Assembly (NCBI GenBank): GCA_002375995.1
Contig: DFNI01000042.1
Coordinates: 1-49,272 of the forward strand
DNA length: 49,272 nucleotides
Origin: Acetothermia bacterium UBA3571
Lineage (GTDB): Bacteria; Bipolaricaulota; Bipolaricaulia; Bipolaricaulales; Bipolaricaulaceae
Direction: 5' to 3'
Part shown: piece after piece, positions 1 to 8,135 of the stretch
Position numbering within the stretch: position 1 is the first letter of the stretch
Layout: each line of letters starts with the position of its first letter
Translations under genes and position numbers: made by a program
The notes under the pieces: model-generated
The model's input: only the letters and a program-made list of their open reading frames with translations
What the model was told of the DNA's origin: nothing
The model's database searches: none

Positions 1-296
1 CTTGGTGGGCCGTTACCCCACCAACTAGCTGATGGGCCGCAGCCCCCTCCCCGCGCGGCGCCGAAGCGCCTTTACTCCCGGGATCTTGTGACCCCGGGAG
101 GCCATCGGGTATTAGCCCGGGTTTCCCCGGGTTATCCCCGGCGCGGGGGCAGGTTAGCTACGTGTTACTCACCCGTTCGCCGCTCCGTACCCCCGATCCG
201 TCCCCGAAGGGACTTCTCAGAGGCCGATCGCACGACTTGCATGTGTTAGGCGCGCCGCCAGCGTTCGCCCTGAGCCGGGATCATACTCTCTTGATT
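1..296 (-). rRNA. rrs: 16S ribosomal RNA, 5' portion (runs off the left edge)
   Basis: The reverse complement reads as the first ~290 nt of bacterial 16S rRNA. The universal 5' segment lies at 270-289, followed by the conserved stretches for 'AACGCTGGCGGC', 'AACACATGCAAGTCG', 'GGGTGAGTAACACGT' and 'CATCAGCTAGTTGGTGGGGT'. The mature 5' end is estimated at about 296 by analogy with E. coli numbering. Stems around 30-130 are almost pure G-C, which fits a thermophile. The usual 27F primer region differs at two bases (see findings). The rest of the rRNA operon lies outside the window. Confidence 0.97.
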
Positions 297-391
297 TAGG
301 CTCTCGGGAATTGTGGGACCAGCCTTCCCGTCTCCTCCTGTCCACCTGTCAAAGACCGGCCTCTTTTCGCCCCCTTGGCGAGGGCACCCGT

Positions 392-420
392 ATTATATAG
401 GTGCCCCAAAAGCCGGTCAA
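392..420 (-). promoter_or_regulatory. rRNA operon promoter
   Basis: On the minus strand TTGACC (420-415) is followed by exactly 17 bp and then a perfect TATAAT (397-392). Transcription would start near 385, leaving a ~90 nt leader before 16S. The leader contains a TCTTTGA stretch resembling an rRNA antitermination boxA; that part is inference. This is the strongest sigma-70-type promoter on the left side of the window. Confidence 0.88.
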
Positions 421-451
421 GATAACCCACCTTGTGTATGATCCTCTCGCC

Positions 452-1303
452 ATGTCTCCGAAGCTCGGCCTTGTCCTCTCGGGAGGCGGGGCCCGCGGGT
501 TCGCCCACATCGGGGTAATCCTGGAGCTACAGCGGGCGGGAATCGTGCCTGACTCCATCGTGGGCACAAGCATCGGGGCCATCGTGGGCGGTTTCTACGC
601 CGTGGGACAAGACCTCGCCCGCCTGGCTCGAGTCCTCTCTTCCTTGGACTTGAACCGACTCTTCGGGTTGAACTTCTCCTACAGGAAGCTCCTTGAACGC
701 GTGGTGGTCCAATCCCTTCTGGGACACCTCCACGGCCGTTGGCCCTCCGACGACGAGTACCGCCGCCTCGCCCAGTTCCGTGAGTTCCTGTGGCTCTTCT
801 GCAAGGGAAAGCGGTTCGAGGAACTGGAACGGCCGCTTGTGGCGGTGGCCACCGACCTCCTCGGGCCGGGCGAGGTCATCATCCGGGAAGGCCCCTTACA
901 CGAAGGGATCCTCGCCAGTGCCGCCCTTCCCGGGATCCTTCCCCCGGTGCGCTGGAACGGAAGGCTCCTCGTGGACGGAGGCGCGGTGAATAACTTCCCC
1001 GTGGACGTGGCAGCGGAGGAAGCGGACGTGGTACTGGGGGTGCTCCTGAGCTCCTATATCCCCCAGGAACCGAAAAGCCCCGCCGACCTCATACTCCAAA
1101 CCTATTACGTTACCTCCCATGAGCTTCTGGTCACCAAGCTCGCCCGGGCCCGCGAGCGGCTGGGGGAGAGGCTATTGGTGGTCCATCCCCAAGTAGAGGA
1201 GATCGGGGTTTTGGAGTTCGATCGCATCGATGAAGCCGTGGCCGCCGGAAGACAAGCCGTAAGGCCCTACCTGAGGAAGCTCCGGGAGCTCCTTTCCCGA
1301 TAA
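452..1303 (+). CDS. Patatin-like phospholipase (RssA/NTE family)
   Basis: A 283-residue patatin-family serine hydrolase, expected to act on phospholipid or acyl-ester substrates at the inner membrane face. The oxyanion-hole motif GGGARG is at residues 11-16. The nucleophile elbow GTSIG places Ser40, and the dyad aspartate is in DGG at about residue 175, so both catalytic residues are present. I chose ATG 452 because the protein then opens with the family-typical 'MSPKLGLVLSGGGARG'. An upstream in-frame start at 401 would overlap the divergent rRNA promoter. A TATGAT box (437-442) lies 9 nt before the ATG, so the leader may be almost absent. The physiological substrate cannot be told from sequence. 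Confidence 0.9.
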   Translation: MSPKLGLVLSGGGARGFAHIGVILELQRAGIVPDSIVGTSIGAIVGGFYAVGQDLARLARVLSSLDLNRLFGLNFSYRKLLERVVVQSLLGHLHGRWPSDDEYRRLAQFREFLWLFCKGKRFEELERPLVAVATDLLGPGEVIIREGPLHEGILASAALPGILPPVRWNGRLLVDGGAVNNFPVDVAAEEADVVLGVLLSSYIPQEPKSPADLILQTYYVTSHELLVTKLARARERLGERLLVVHPQVEEIGVLEFDRIDEAVAAGRQAVRPYLRKLRELLSR

Positions 1304-1310
1304 CAATAGC

Positions 1311-1697
1311 TTACCGCTCCCGCAAAAGTTCCAGGGCCTTCCCGTTGTTGTCGCACGAAAGGACTACCAAGCACTTCCCGCTCCACTCGGGAGCGGTGGC
1401 ATAGAGGTATTGAATGTCGAGGCCATTGCGCCGCAGGGTCTCGGTAACCCGCCGCAGGAACCCCGGCCGGTGGGGAAGCTCTAGAAGCACTACCTCCTCT
1501 TGTTCCACGGGATACTCCGCTTCCTCCAGGGCCTTGCGCGCGTAAAGCTGGGCCTCGGTGAGGAGGTGCACTTCCGCTTCCTCCCCCCGGGCAGAGACGT
1601 GGATCGCCAGGATGTTTATTCCCTTTTCTGCCAAGAGGGTAGCGATGTCGGCCAAGAGCCCAACCCGGTTCGGCGTCCTGATCACGAGTTCCCGCAT
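1311..1697 (-). CDS. Tandem ACT-domain protein
   Basis: About 128 residues forming two ACT-like regulatory domains (roughly 1-65 and 68-128). The first starts 'MRELVIRTPNRVGLLADIATLLAEKG', written here only to show the ACT signature R-x-G-L-L; the second has a similar 'HRPGFLRRVTETL' helix. ACT pairs of this size bind small ligands such as amino acids and have no catalytic domain, so this is probably a free-standing ligand sensor. The gene is convergent with the patatin gene (7 nt gap) and divergent from the O-antigen-ligase-like gene. A start 8 codons upstream (1721) is possible; neither start has a clear Shine-Dalgarno. Ligand and partner are unknown. Confidence 0.75.
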   Translation of the reverse strand: MRELVIRTPNRVGLLADIATLLAEKGINILAIHVSARGEEAEVHLLTEAQLYARKALEEAEYPVEQEEVVLLELPHRPGFLRRVTETLRRNGLDIQYLYATAPEWSGKCLVVLSCDNNGKALELLRER

Positions 1698-1820
1698 GAG
1701 TACTGCCCCGCGCACCCGCATGGAAAACCCGACCGCGAGTATACCTCAACCGCTGCGTATGGGACCACACTTTTCCCGGGAAACCCGGTTCGGCTATCAT
1801 GGACTCCTAAGGGGGTACCG

Positions 1821-4013
1821 GTGGCCAAAAAGAAACGCAAACGAAGACCAGATGTGCCCCGAATTCTACGGGAAATACGGCTTTATCTCCTGGTCTTCTT
1901 CGTCTTCTCCATGCCCCTCTTCTTCCTTCCCGGAAATAGCGAGTACGGCTACACCAAGTCCATCTACGCTCTCGTCTTCGTCTCCCTGCTTTACGGGCTT
2001 TGGGGAGCAGAAGCCTGGCTCAGGCGGGAGTGGACATTGGACATCACCTGGGGGGGCTTCCTCATCGCCGCTTTCATCCTAGCTTCCCTGTTTTCGCTCC
2101 TTGGGACCACACCAGCGGGGGTGGTGATCCAGTCCGCTACCCTGGTGCTTTACTTCGGGCTTTTGGGGATCTTGGTGGCTAACTCCGTTTCCGGAGATCG
2201 CGAGGTCCGATGGATCCTTTCGGCCCTACTTTGTGCCGGGGTGCTGAACGGCCTTTTCGGATTGCTCCAGTATTTGGGAGTTGTGCTCGGGGGGACACCG
2301 GGCGGAGGGCTCAATGCGGTGATCGCCACCATGGGAAACCGGAACTTCCTCGGGGGGTTCCTGTCGTACCTCTTCCTTCCTTGCGCTGCCCTCCTTCTCT
2401 TGGTTAGGCGCCACTGGCAACGTGTCTTGGCCGTCGGGGGACTGGGGTTTGTCCTCGCTATGGCGCTCTTCGTCCGCCAGACAGGTGTGAGGCTCGGTCT
2501 AGCGATCGCTGGCCTTTTCCTTTCCTTCGTTTCCGGGTATTGGGGGCTCCTTCCCCGCAGAAAAGAGGTCCCCTGGTGGCTCGGGTTGTACGGGATAACC
2601 CTGGCCGCCGTGGGGTCCGTGGTGGGAGCACGGGGATTGCTCGGGGCCCTGCTTTACTCCGCCGTGGGTGTGATCCTATTCCTTTGGGGTAAAGTCCTGC
2701 GGAGGCTACGGGTTATCTGGGTGCCCACTGTGGCCGTGGCCCTCCTGGCCATCTTCCTCCTGAACCCAGCCACCACCCCGTTTTCCGCGGTGGAACGTGT
2801 TTGGGAACGGAACGCCGGCCGGGTCCGCGCTTGGGACTGGTGGGTGGGGTATTTCATGTGGAAGGATCACCCCTTCACCGGGGTAGGCCTCGGGGGCTAC
2901 AAGATCCATTTCGTCCCCTACAAGCCCGAGTTCCTTTCCTCCCCGGTGGGCCAGCGGTACCGTTTCCCCATCGCCCGGGCAGCCCAGGCCCACAACGAGT
3001 ACGTCCAGGTGGCGGCGGAGCTGGGAGTGCTGGGGATCATCGTCCTTTTGGGGGGAATCGGTTTGGTTTCTTACCTTTGGACCCGAAGGATGGGGGAGGC
3101 GGGAAGAAGGGAGCTCAAGGAAGAGCTTTCCCTGTTGGCGGCGGGCCTAGTTACCTTCTTGACCCATGCCGTGGTGAGCTTCCCCTGGCATCGGCCCTCC
3201 GGAAGCTTGGTGTTCGTGGTGGCTTTGGGGACGATCCTCTCCCCTCGTTACGGGCGAGCCGGCCGTTTCGCGGTGGTCTTGCGGGGCCGGCTCCTAAAAG
3301 GGACGGTGGTGGCGGCGGCCGTGCTCGGGCTCGGGGTGAGTGTGGTGGCCGTGCGGGATCTTTTGGCCGACCGCTACCTACAGCAGGGAAAGTTCGCGTA
3401 TTACCGCGGGGATGTGGAGACCGCTTACGCTCTGCTTCAGCGGGCCGTAGCTTGGGATTTCGTTCCCCGGATAAGCCTCTATTGGCTCGGCTTGGTCCAG
3501 ATGGAGAAGGGGCTTAGGGATCAAGCCCTGGAAAGCTTTTATAAGTGCCTGGACGGCCGCTATGTCCACGAGGCCCTCTACCTCAACGTGGCCGCGTTGG
3601 AGCTTGAGCGGGGGAACCTCGAGGCCGCGGTGAGGGCAGCGGAGACGCTGATCGCCACTGCACCCCCCCGCGACATGTTAGACGCTGCCCAGTACATCGT
3701 GGCCATCGCCCACTATCGGGGCGGGGATATCCCTCGGGCAGTGGAGATCCTGAAGGGGATCGTCAAACGGAGTCCCAACTTCGAGCGGGGCTGGGCCCTC
3801 CTGGGGGAGATCGCTCAAAGCACCGGCGACTTCGAGGAGGCCCGCTCCTACTACCAGCGGGCCCTGAAGGTGATCGAGGGGAAGATCTCCCGGATCGAAA
3901 AGCGGCTTATGGGGCCTTTGACCCCGGAGAATTTCGGGAAGCTCCGCTCGGAACTCAAAGGGCTCAAGGCATGGCAAAAGCTCGTGAAGGAACGCCTGGA
4001 TAGCCTCCCCTGA
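1821..4013 (+). CDS. O-antigen ligase-like (Wzy/WaaL-type) membrane protein with C-terminal TPRs
   Basis: A 730-residue polytopic membrane protein. After a basic N-terminus (MAKKKRKRR) come about a dozen hydrophobic segments. The large loop between late segments carries the family pattern 'HPFTGVGLGGY' and then 'AHNEYVQVAAELGVLG' around residue 390, typical of O-antigen ligase/polymerase (Wzy_C, PF04932). From about residue 515 the protein becomes soluble and contains TPR-like repeats. The family transfers or polymerises lipid-linked glycans at the periplasmic face, and the TPR tail could dock partners. GTG 1821 is preferred: an AAGGGGG Shine-Dalgarno lies 5-10 nt upstream, and longer in-frame extensions run antisense through the ACT gene. 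Whether the substrate is LPS, a glycoprotein glycan or another polymer is unknown. Confidence 0.82.
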   Translation: MAKKKRKRRPDVPRILREIRLYLLVFFVFSMPLFFLPGNSEYGYTKSIYALVFVSLLYGLWGAEAWLRREWTLDITWGGFLIAAFILASLFSLLGTTPAGVVIQSATLVLYFGLLGILVANSVSGDREVRWILSALLCAGVLNGLFGLLQYLGVVLGGTPGGGLNAVIATMGNRNFLGGFLSYLFLPCAALLLLVRRHWQRVLAVGGLGFVLAMALFVRQTGVRLGLAIAGLFLSFVSGYWGLLPRRKEVPWWLGLYGITLAAVGSVVGARGLLGALLYSAVGVILFLWGKVLRRLRVIWVPTVAVALLAIFLLNPATTPFSAVERVWERNAGRVRAWDWWVGYFMWKDHPFTGVGLGGYKIHFVPYKPEFLSSPVGQRYRFPIARAAQAHNEYVQVAAELGVLGIIVLLGGIGLVSYLWTRRMGEAGRRELKEELSLLAAGLVTFLTHAVVSFPWHRPSGSLVFVVALGTILSPRYGRAGRFAVVLRGRLLKGTVVAAAVLGLGVSVVAVRDLLADRYLQQGKFAYYRGDVETAYALLQRAVAWDFVPRISLYWLGLVQMEKGLRDQALESFYKCLDGRYVHEALYLNVAALELERGNLEAAVRAAETLIATAPPRDMLDAAQYIVAIAHYRGGDIPRAVEILKGIVKRSPNFERGWALLGEIAQSTGDFEEARSYYQRALKVIEGKISRIEKRLMGPLTPENFGKLRSELKGLKAWQKLVKERLDSLP

Positions 4014-4017
4014 TCCT

Positions 4018-4046
4018 TTGACAACGGGAAAAAGAAAAGCTAAGAT
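4018..4046 (+). promoter_or_regulatory. rpsI-rpmE promoter
   Basis: TTGACA (4018-4023), a 17-bp spacer, then TAAGAT (4041-4046). The -35 is a full consensus match and the -10 matches at four of six positions. Predicted transcription start is near 4053, just before the GGAGGTGAT Shine-Dalgarno at 4060-4068. It begins 4 nt after the stop of the preceding gene. Confidence 0.85.
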
Positions 4047-4074
4047 CCCCCCTGTGAACGGAGGTGATAACGCC

Positions 4075-4512
4075 TTGGCCCAACAGACGACAAGGCTTCC
4101 CAAAAGGGTTGGCCCCTATATCCATGCCGTAGGACGCCGGAAGGAATCGGTGGCCCGGGTCTACCTGCGGGAGGGCGAAGGGCGCATTTGGGTGAACGGG
4201 CGGCCGGCGGAGGAGTATTTCGCCGGGTTCGCTTTCGCCAAGGACTATATCCAGCGCCATCTCCTGACCCCCTTCTACATCACCGGGACCCTGGGCCGCT
4301 ACGACGTCAAGGCCCGGGTGGAAGGAGGAGGGATCACCGGGCAACTGGAGGCAATTCGCCTGGGGATCGCCCGGGCCTTGGTGGGGGTGGATCCCGAGTT
4401 CAAAAAGCGCCTCAAGGACGCCGGCCTCCTCACCCGGGATGCGCGGGAAGTGGAGCGCAAAAAATACGGGCGCCGTAAGGCCCGCAAGAAAGAACAGTAC
4501 TCCAAGCGGTGA
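4075..4512 (+). CDS. rpsI: 30S ribosomal protein uS9
   Basis: A 145-residue S9 protein of the small subunit head. It shows 'AVGRRKESVARVYLREGEG', the central 'GRYDVKARVEGGGITGQ' and the basic C-terminal tail ending S-K-R that reaches the P-site tRNA. TTG 4075 is taken as the start because a perfect GGAGGTGAT Shine-Dalgarno lies at 4060-4068 and the promoter fills the region before it. In many bacteria rpsI follows rplM, but here the preceding gene is a glycan ligase and rpsI has its own promoter. rpmE follows after 5 nt. Confidence 0.96.
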   Translation: MAQQTTRLPKRVGPYIHAVGRRKESVARVYLREGEGRIWVNGRPAEEYFAGFAFAKDYIQRHLLTPFYITGTLGRYDVKARVEGGGITGQLEAIRLGIARALVGVDPEFKKRLKDAGLLTRDAREVERKKYGRRKARKKEQYSKR

Positions 4513-4517
4513 TCGCC

Positions 4518-4724
4518 ATGAAAAAAGATATCCATCCCAAGCTGTACAAAGCTGTGATCCATTGCTCCTGCGGCGCCACGTACGAGACCCTCTCCACCAA
4601 GCCCGAGCTCCACGTGGATATCTGCTCCAAGTGCCATCCCTTCTTCACCGGGGAGCAGCGGTTCGTGGACGCCGCCGGGAGGGCGGAGAGATTTGCCCGC
4701 AAGTACGGCCTGAAGGAGAAGTGA
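4518..4724 (+). CDS. rpmE: 50S ribosomal protein bL31
   Basis: A 68-residue L31 of the zinc-binding (C+) type. It begins 'MKKDIHPKLY' and carries C-x-C ('HCSC') and C-x-x-C ('CSKC') pairs that make a four-cysteine zinc site. In species with an additional C- paralogue the C+ form serves zinc-replete conditions; whether a paralogue exists here cannot be seen. ATG 4518 gives the canonical N-terminus. A GTG at 4509 would overlap the rpsI stop and is less likely. Probably co-transcribed with rpsI. Confidence 0.95.
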   Translation: MKKDIHPKLYKAVIHCSCGATYETLSTKPELHVDICSKCHPFFTGEQRFVDAAGRAERFARKYGLKEK

Positions 4725-4734
4725 AGGAGTCCCC

Positions 4735-5496
4735 TTGGAGCTAGCCAACCTCACCTGGCCCGAGGCAAAGGAAGCCATCGCCCGGGCCAAGGTGGCGCTT
4801 CTTCCGGTAGGATCCACGGAGCAGCATGGTCCCCATCTTCCGTTGGGGACCGACCATCTCACCGCCACCTGGATCGCCCGGGAGGCCGCCCGTCGCGGGG
4901 ATTTTCTCCTTCTGCCCACTGTTTCCGTGGGGGTCTCCCCCCACCACCGCCAGTTCTGGGGGACGCTCTGGGTGGAGCCCGAGGTCTTGATGGCCTACGT
5001 AATGGGCATCGCCCGGTCGTTGGCCTACCACGGGTTGAGGAAGATGGTGTTCGTGAACGGTCACGGGGGAAATACCCCCGCGCTGACCGATGCAGCCCGG
5101 CGCCTCCGGGACGAGGGGATCTTCGCCTTCGTGTACGTTTGGTGGCGGGCGGCGGAGGAGGAGATCCGGAAGGCATTGGAAGACGGGGGTGGGCACGCCG
5201 GGGAGATGGAGGCCTCGGTGGTATGGCATATTGCTCCCGAGCTTGTGCGTCCCGAGAAGTTCCCGGAAGCCGCCGCCCAAGCGGCGCCAGCGTGGGGAAA
5301 GAGGGTACATGGGGTGGAAGTGAGCTACGACACCATAGACTTCGCCGCCGTGGGGTGTGTCGGTGCCCCCACGAACGCCTCACCGGAAAAGGGGAAGGCT
5401 ATCTTGGAAGCGGCCGTGGACAAACTCCTTCAATTCGGGAAATGGCTCGCCGAGGCCCCGCCGGGGGACCTCTCCCCCAAGCCCCACAGGCCCTAA
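4735..5496 (+). CDS. Creatininase-family amidohydrolase
   Basis: A 253-residue member of the creatinine amidohydrolase fold (PF02633), binuclear metal-dependent amidases that include enzymes acting on creatinine, formamidopyrimidines and mycofactocin or coenzyme precursors. Family metal ligands are visible: 'STEQHGPHLPLGTDH' near residues 28-42, 'NGHGGN' near 106, and 'GHAGEMEAS' near 157. The start is TTG 4735, preceded by a GAAGGAGT Shine-Dalgarno. It lies 10 nt after rpmE and may be in the same transcript. The true substrate is not predictable from sequence. The 3' end overlaps the convergent phosphatase gene by 4 nt. Confidence 0.85.
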   Translation: MELANLTWPEAKEAIARAKVALLPVGSTEQHGPHLPLGTDHLTATWIAREAARRGDFLLLPTVSVGVSPHHRQFWGTLWVEPEVLMAYVMGIARSLAYHGLRKMVFVNGHGGNTPALTDAARRLRDEGIFAFVYVWWRAAEEEIRKALEDGGGHAGEMEASVVWHIAPELVRPEKFPEAAAQAAPAWGKRVHGVEVSYDTIDFAAVGCVGAPTNASPEKGKAILEAAVDKLLQFGKWLAEAPPGDLSPKPHRP

Positions 5497-6266
5497 ATGT
5501 AGTGGAGTTCCAGGTCCCTGGCTGACCTCACCTTTCTTCCCGGCTTGAGGAGCGCCACCACCCTTTCCGTTCCCCCATAGGCGAGGGAGGTGAAGATGGT
5601 GAGGCAGCGGTCCTCAAACAGGTACAACGGGGCGAAGGGCTGGTGGGACCGCACCAGGACCTTCAAATTCAAGCGTTCCAGCATCTCTTCGAAGTAATCC
5701 CGGCCGAATGCCGGCCGGCCGAAGGTCCCCGGGTCCACCACGTACCCCGGCGCGTCCACCCAGTCACCCCAGGTGATCTTGCGCCAGTCGAAGGAACCCA
5801 ATTTTATGTCCTCGATCTCTTCCAGCCGTTCCACGTCGGGAAAAGCCCCGTGGAGGGCGAGGATCCCCGCGGGGTGGTGGGCGGCAAAGGGCAAGGCCGC
5901 CAAAGCCTCGCCCACGAGCCGGGCCTCGTCGGGCGAGAGCCGGCGCCAGAAGTCGGCGGGGGAGAAAGGCTCCACGGTCCACGCCTCGTGGTTCCCCATG
6001 AGCAGATAGATGCGGTCCGGGTAGCGGAGCTTGGTGTGCAAGAGCAGCTCGAGGTTCCCCTCGGAATCCGGTCCCCGATCCACGTAGTCGCCCAAAAACA
6101 CGATCACGTGGTCGGCGCGCAGGAAACGCGAGATCACGAACTCCGAGGCCTCGAGGTCCCCGTGGGTATCTCCCACGAAGACCACCGTTTTGTCAGGGGG
6201 AAGGCGGATCAGCCGCCCCTCCTTCCCGAAGAGCTCCGCCGCGCGGGAAAGCACCTCCCTCTCCAT
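5493..6266 (-). CDS. PPP-family metallophosphatase (Ser/Thr protein phosphatase type)
   Basis: A 257-residue calcineurin-like phosphoesterase with the signature PPP set in order: GDTHGD (about residue 31), GDYVDRG (about 59), GNHE (about 91) and later histidines in 'ALHGAF' and 'VRSHQP'. These supply the ligands of the two-metal centre. GDxVDRG plus GNHE points to protein-phosphatase-like (PPP) members rather than a generic phosphodiesterase. ATG 6266 is preferred; a GTG one codon upstream is equally supported by the purine-rich leader. It lies 10 nt after the stop of the upstream barrel protein gene, so it probably shares that transcript. Its substrate is unknown. Confidence 0.88.
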   Translation of the reverse strand: MEREVLSRAAELFGKEGRLIRLPPDKTVVFVGDTHGDLEASEFVISRFLRADHVIVFLGDYVDRGPDSEGNLELLLHTKLRYPDRIYLLMGNHEAWTVEPFSPADFWRRLSPDEARLVGEALAALPFAAHHPAGILALHGAFPDVERLEEIEDIKLGSFDWRKITWGDWVDAPGYVVDPGTFGRPAFGRDYFEEMLERLNLKVLVRSHQPFAPLYLFEDRCLTIFTSLAYGGTERVVALLKPGRKVRSARDLELHYI

Positions 6267-6276
6267 CACCCCGCCC

Positions 6277-7758
6277 TCAGAAGCTCAAAGTCCAGGTGAA
6301 GGAGAAGAGCGGGCTTGTGTCCCACCTGAAGCCGAAGGAGAAGCCGCGGAAGAGGGGAAAGGCGAGCTCGGCCCCCACCCTGGTGATGCCCATGAAGCTC
6401 CCCGACTCCTGGAAGAAGATGAAACCCTTGAACTGATAGACCTGGCCGCAGCATGCCTCGCCGCATACCCCGACCTCCAGGTACTGGAACTCATCTCCCT
6501 GGAAGATATCCTCTCCCAAGATTTCTTCCAACGCAAACACATCGAAGGCGGTAACGATCTTGGCATAGCTGCAGTCTCCGAGATCGCAACAGATCTCGAA
6601 TCCGTAGATGTTGAGGCCGCCAATGGTGTAATCGTCGATGAATTCCGGCTCGGCATAGATCTTGACACAAGGCTTCCACGTGAACCCGTCGAACTCCAGG
6701 GAAACGGTCTTATGGGTGGGGGTGAAGCGGAGGGTCACGTCGAAATCCAGCCCACAACAGACCCGAAGCGCATCCTTCAGCCGGATCTCCAGGTACTCGA
6801 AGCCCCGGCATTTGGTGAAGGAAAGCTTGGCCCCGATGCCGATGCCACAGCACGGGGAGATCTCCTCCAAGGACAGAGTAGCCTCCACGAACTGGATCCC
6901 GGTGCCCACATCGTCGAAGACCGCCTCCGCCCGGAAGGGAGGGGCATGGGTGGCGAACGTGTAGCGCATGTAGTACGGAACCCATAGTTTGAACACAAGC
7001 TCGGATGTGGTGGGGGCCGGGATCTCGAAGGCGGCGGCTCCGAGCTCCGCCGCACGGGCGGCGGCCCGGTTTTGAAGGTAGGTCTTGGCGGTGGGGGTGT
7101 AATCGCTCAAGTCGGGGAGGACCTCGAAGGGCCCCTCCACGGCCTCGCGCCTGATCAAGGTGGTCTTGGCGGCATCGGCGTAGTAGGAAATGATCACCCG
7201 GGGAACGTCGATCTCCCGATCGCGGGAGGCGATGAGGTAGCGGGAGTTGGAGGGACAGGTGCTTGACCAGGTTTGGCTGAAATCGCCGTAGGGGAATTCC
7301 AGGACATGTTCTAGGAAGTGCTCTATCTTGAAGGAAAAGTCTACCCCGAAGAGGGCGATCCCAAACCGAAGGTATGCGGAGCGGTAGATCGGGCCCAAGA
7401 TCTTCCACTCCACCGCCGGGGGATCCAGGGGAGGAGCTGCTGGGTCTCCCGCTGCGGTGTAGGGGGTGGACTTGAGCACCACATCCCCAGGGGCGATCAG
7501 GGCCTCACCCGCCAAGGAGAAAGGGCCCAACTGCCCAAAGAGGCCGAAGTGCTCCTCGGTGAACCCCTCATCCCATTCGAAGACAGAGGTGGTGTAGAGG
7601 GTGAACTCTCGGTTCGTGACCCCGATGGTAAAGCTTATGTAGCTGAGCTCCAAGGAAGGAAGGACATCCACCCGGGCCTCCCAGGACCCCGTAAGGCTTA
7701 AGGCGAAGGTGGACCCCCCCAGAAGAAGCGCGAATGCCCCCGAAAATATCCTCCTCAT
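6277..7758 (-). CDS. Exported cysteine-rich beta-barrel-like protein (unknown function)
   Basis: 493 residues, not recognised as a named family. The N-terminus 'MRRIFSGAFALLLGGSTFALS' is a signal peptide, and the mature part begins with an S-L-T-G-S-W motif. The rest is rich in alternating aromatic/hydrophobic strands and ends in 'TWTLSF', a terminal phenylalanine as in BAM-assembled outer-membrane proteins. It has 13 cysteines, unusual for an outer-membrane barrel, including four adjacent pairs (P-CC-G, V-CC-G, I-CC-D, A-CC-G), mostly in the C-terminal half. The start has a GGAGGAGGGG Shine-Dalgarno. The next gene upstream on the same strand (8136-9077) encodes a smaller protein with the same style. 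Likely an envelope protein; porin, adhesin or assembly role undetermined. Confidence 0.72.
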   Translation of the reverse strand: MRRIFSGAFALLLGGSTFALSLTGSWEARVDVLPSLELSYISFTIGVTNREFTLYTTSVFEWDEGFTEEHFGLFGQLGPFSLAGEALIAPGDVVLKSTPYTAAGDPAAPPLDPPAVEWKILGPIYRSAYLRFGIALFGVDFSFKIEHFLEHVLEFPYGDFSQTWSSTCPSNSRYLIASRDREIDVPRVIISYYADAAKTTLIRREAVEGPFEVLPDLSDYTPTAKTYLQNRAAARAAELGAAAFEIPAPTTSELVFKLWVPYYMRYTFATHAPPFRAEAVFDDVGTGIQFVEATLSLEEISPCCGIGIGAKLSFTKCRGFEYLEIRLKDALRVCCGLDFDVTLRFTPTHKTVSLEFDGFTWKPCVKIYAEPEFIDDYTIGGLNIYGFEICCDLGDCSYAKIVTAFDVFALEEILGEDIFQGDEFQYLEVGVCGEACCGQVYQFKGFIFFQESGSFMGITRVGAELAFPLFRGFSFGFRWDTSPLFSFTWTLSF

Positions 7759-8135
7759 TCCCCTCCTCCTTCGGAGCCATTCTCACCGCGAGGGAAGGGT
7801 TGGGGAAAGGCAGGATGCTCTTGTACCCCCCGTTTTTGTTTCGGGGATTAAGGAAGAATGGCCGTAACATTCGTTACCTTCGTCTCACGCCCGCCCAAGG
7901 TTCCCCCTGGGGCGACACCCCAACCCTCTCCTTCTTCCCCGGTCCCTTCAGCAGGCCTCTCCTTATTGCGGACAAAGGCTTTACAATCGCGTTCTACACA
8001 AAAAGTTGGGCGGCCGTGGGGGCGACGGCCGCCCGAAGCCGGTGGCTCCGGATGAGGGGGGTACCACCAAGGGGGAGTATACGCTCGTCCCGCCCTCTAA
8101 TCTGTGATAAACATCACCCCCAATACCACCTCATT
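7759..8135. other. Intergenic region between the two barrel-protein genes
   Basis: 377 bp without a convincing gene. It contains the intrinsic terminator of the upstream gene (7997-8034). It also has a small inverted repeat, GTAAC-ATTC-GTTAC (7864-7877), about 105 bp upstream of the 493-residue gene's start, which could be an operator. I see no clear -35/-10 pair, but a terminator here implies that the downstream gene needs its own promoter within 7759-7996. Confidence 0.6.
7997..8034 (-). terminator. Rho-independent terminator after the 313-residue barrel protein gene
   Basis: On the minus strand a perfect 10-bp GC stem (8034-8025 with 8017-8008) encloses a 7-nt loop and is followed by AACTTTTTG. 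It lies about 100 nt after the stop codon at 8136. It separates the two barrel-protein genes transcriptionally. Confidence 0.85.

Noticed and set aside
4018..4074. Upstream start for rpsI at 4018
   Set aside because: This stretch is the promoter (TTGACA-17-TAAGAT) and Shine-Dalgarno; translation must start at TTG 4075.
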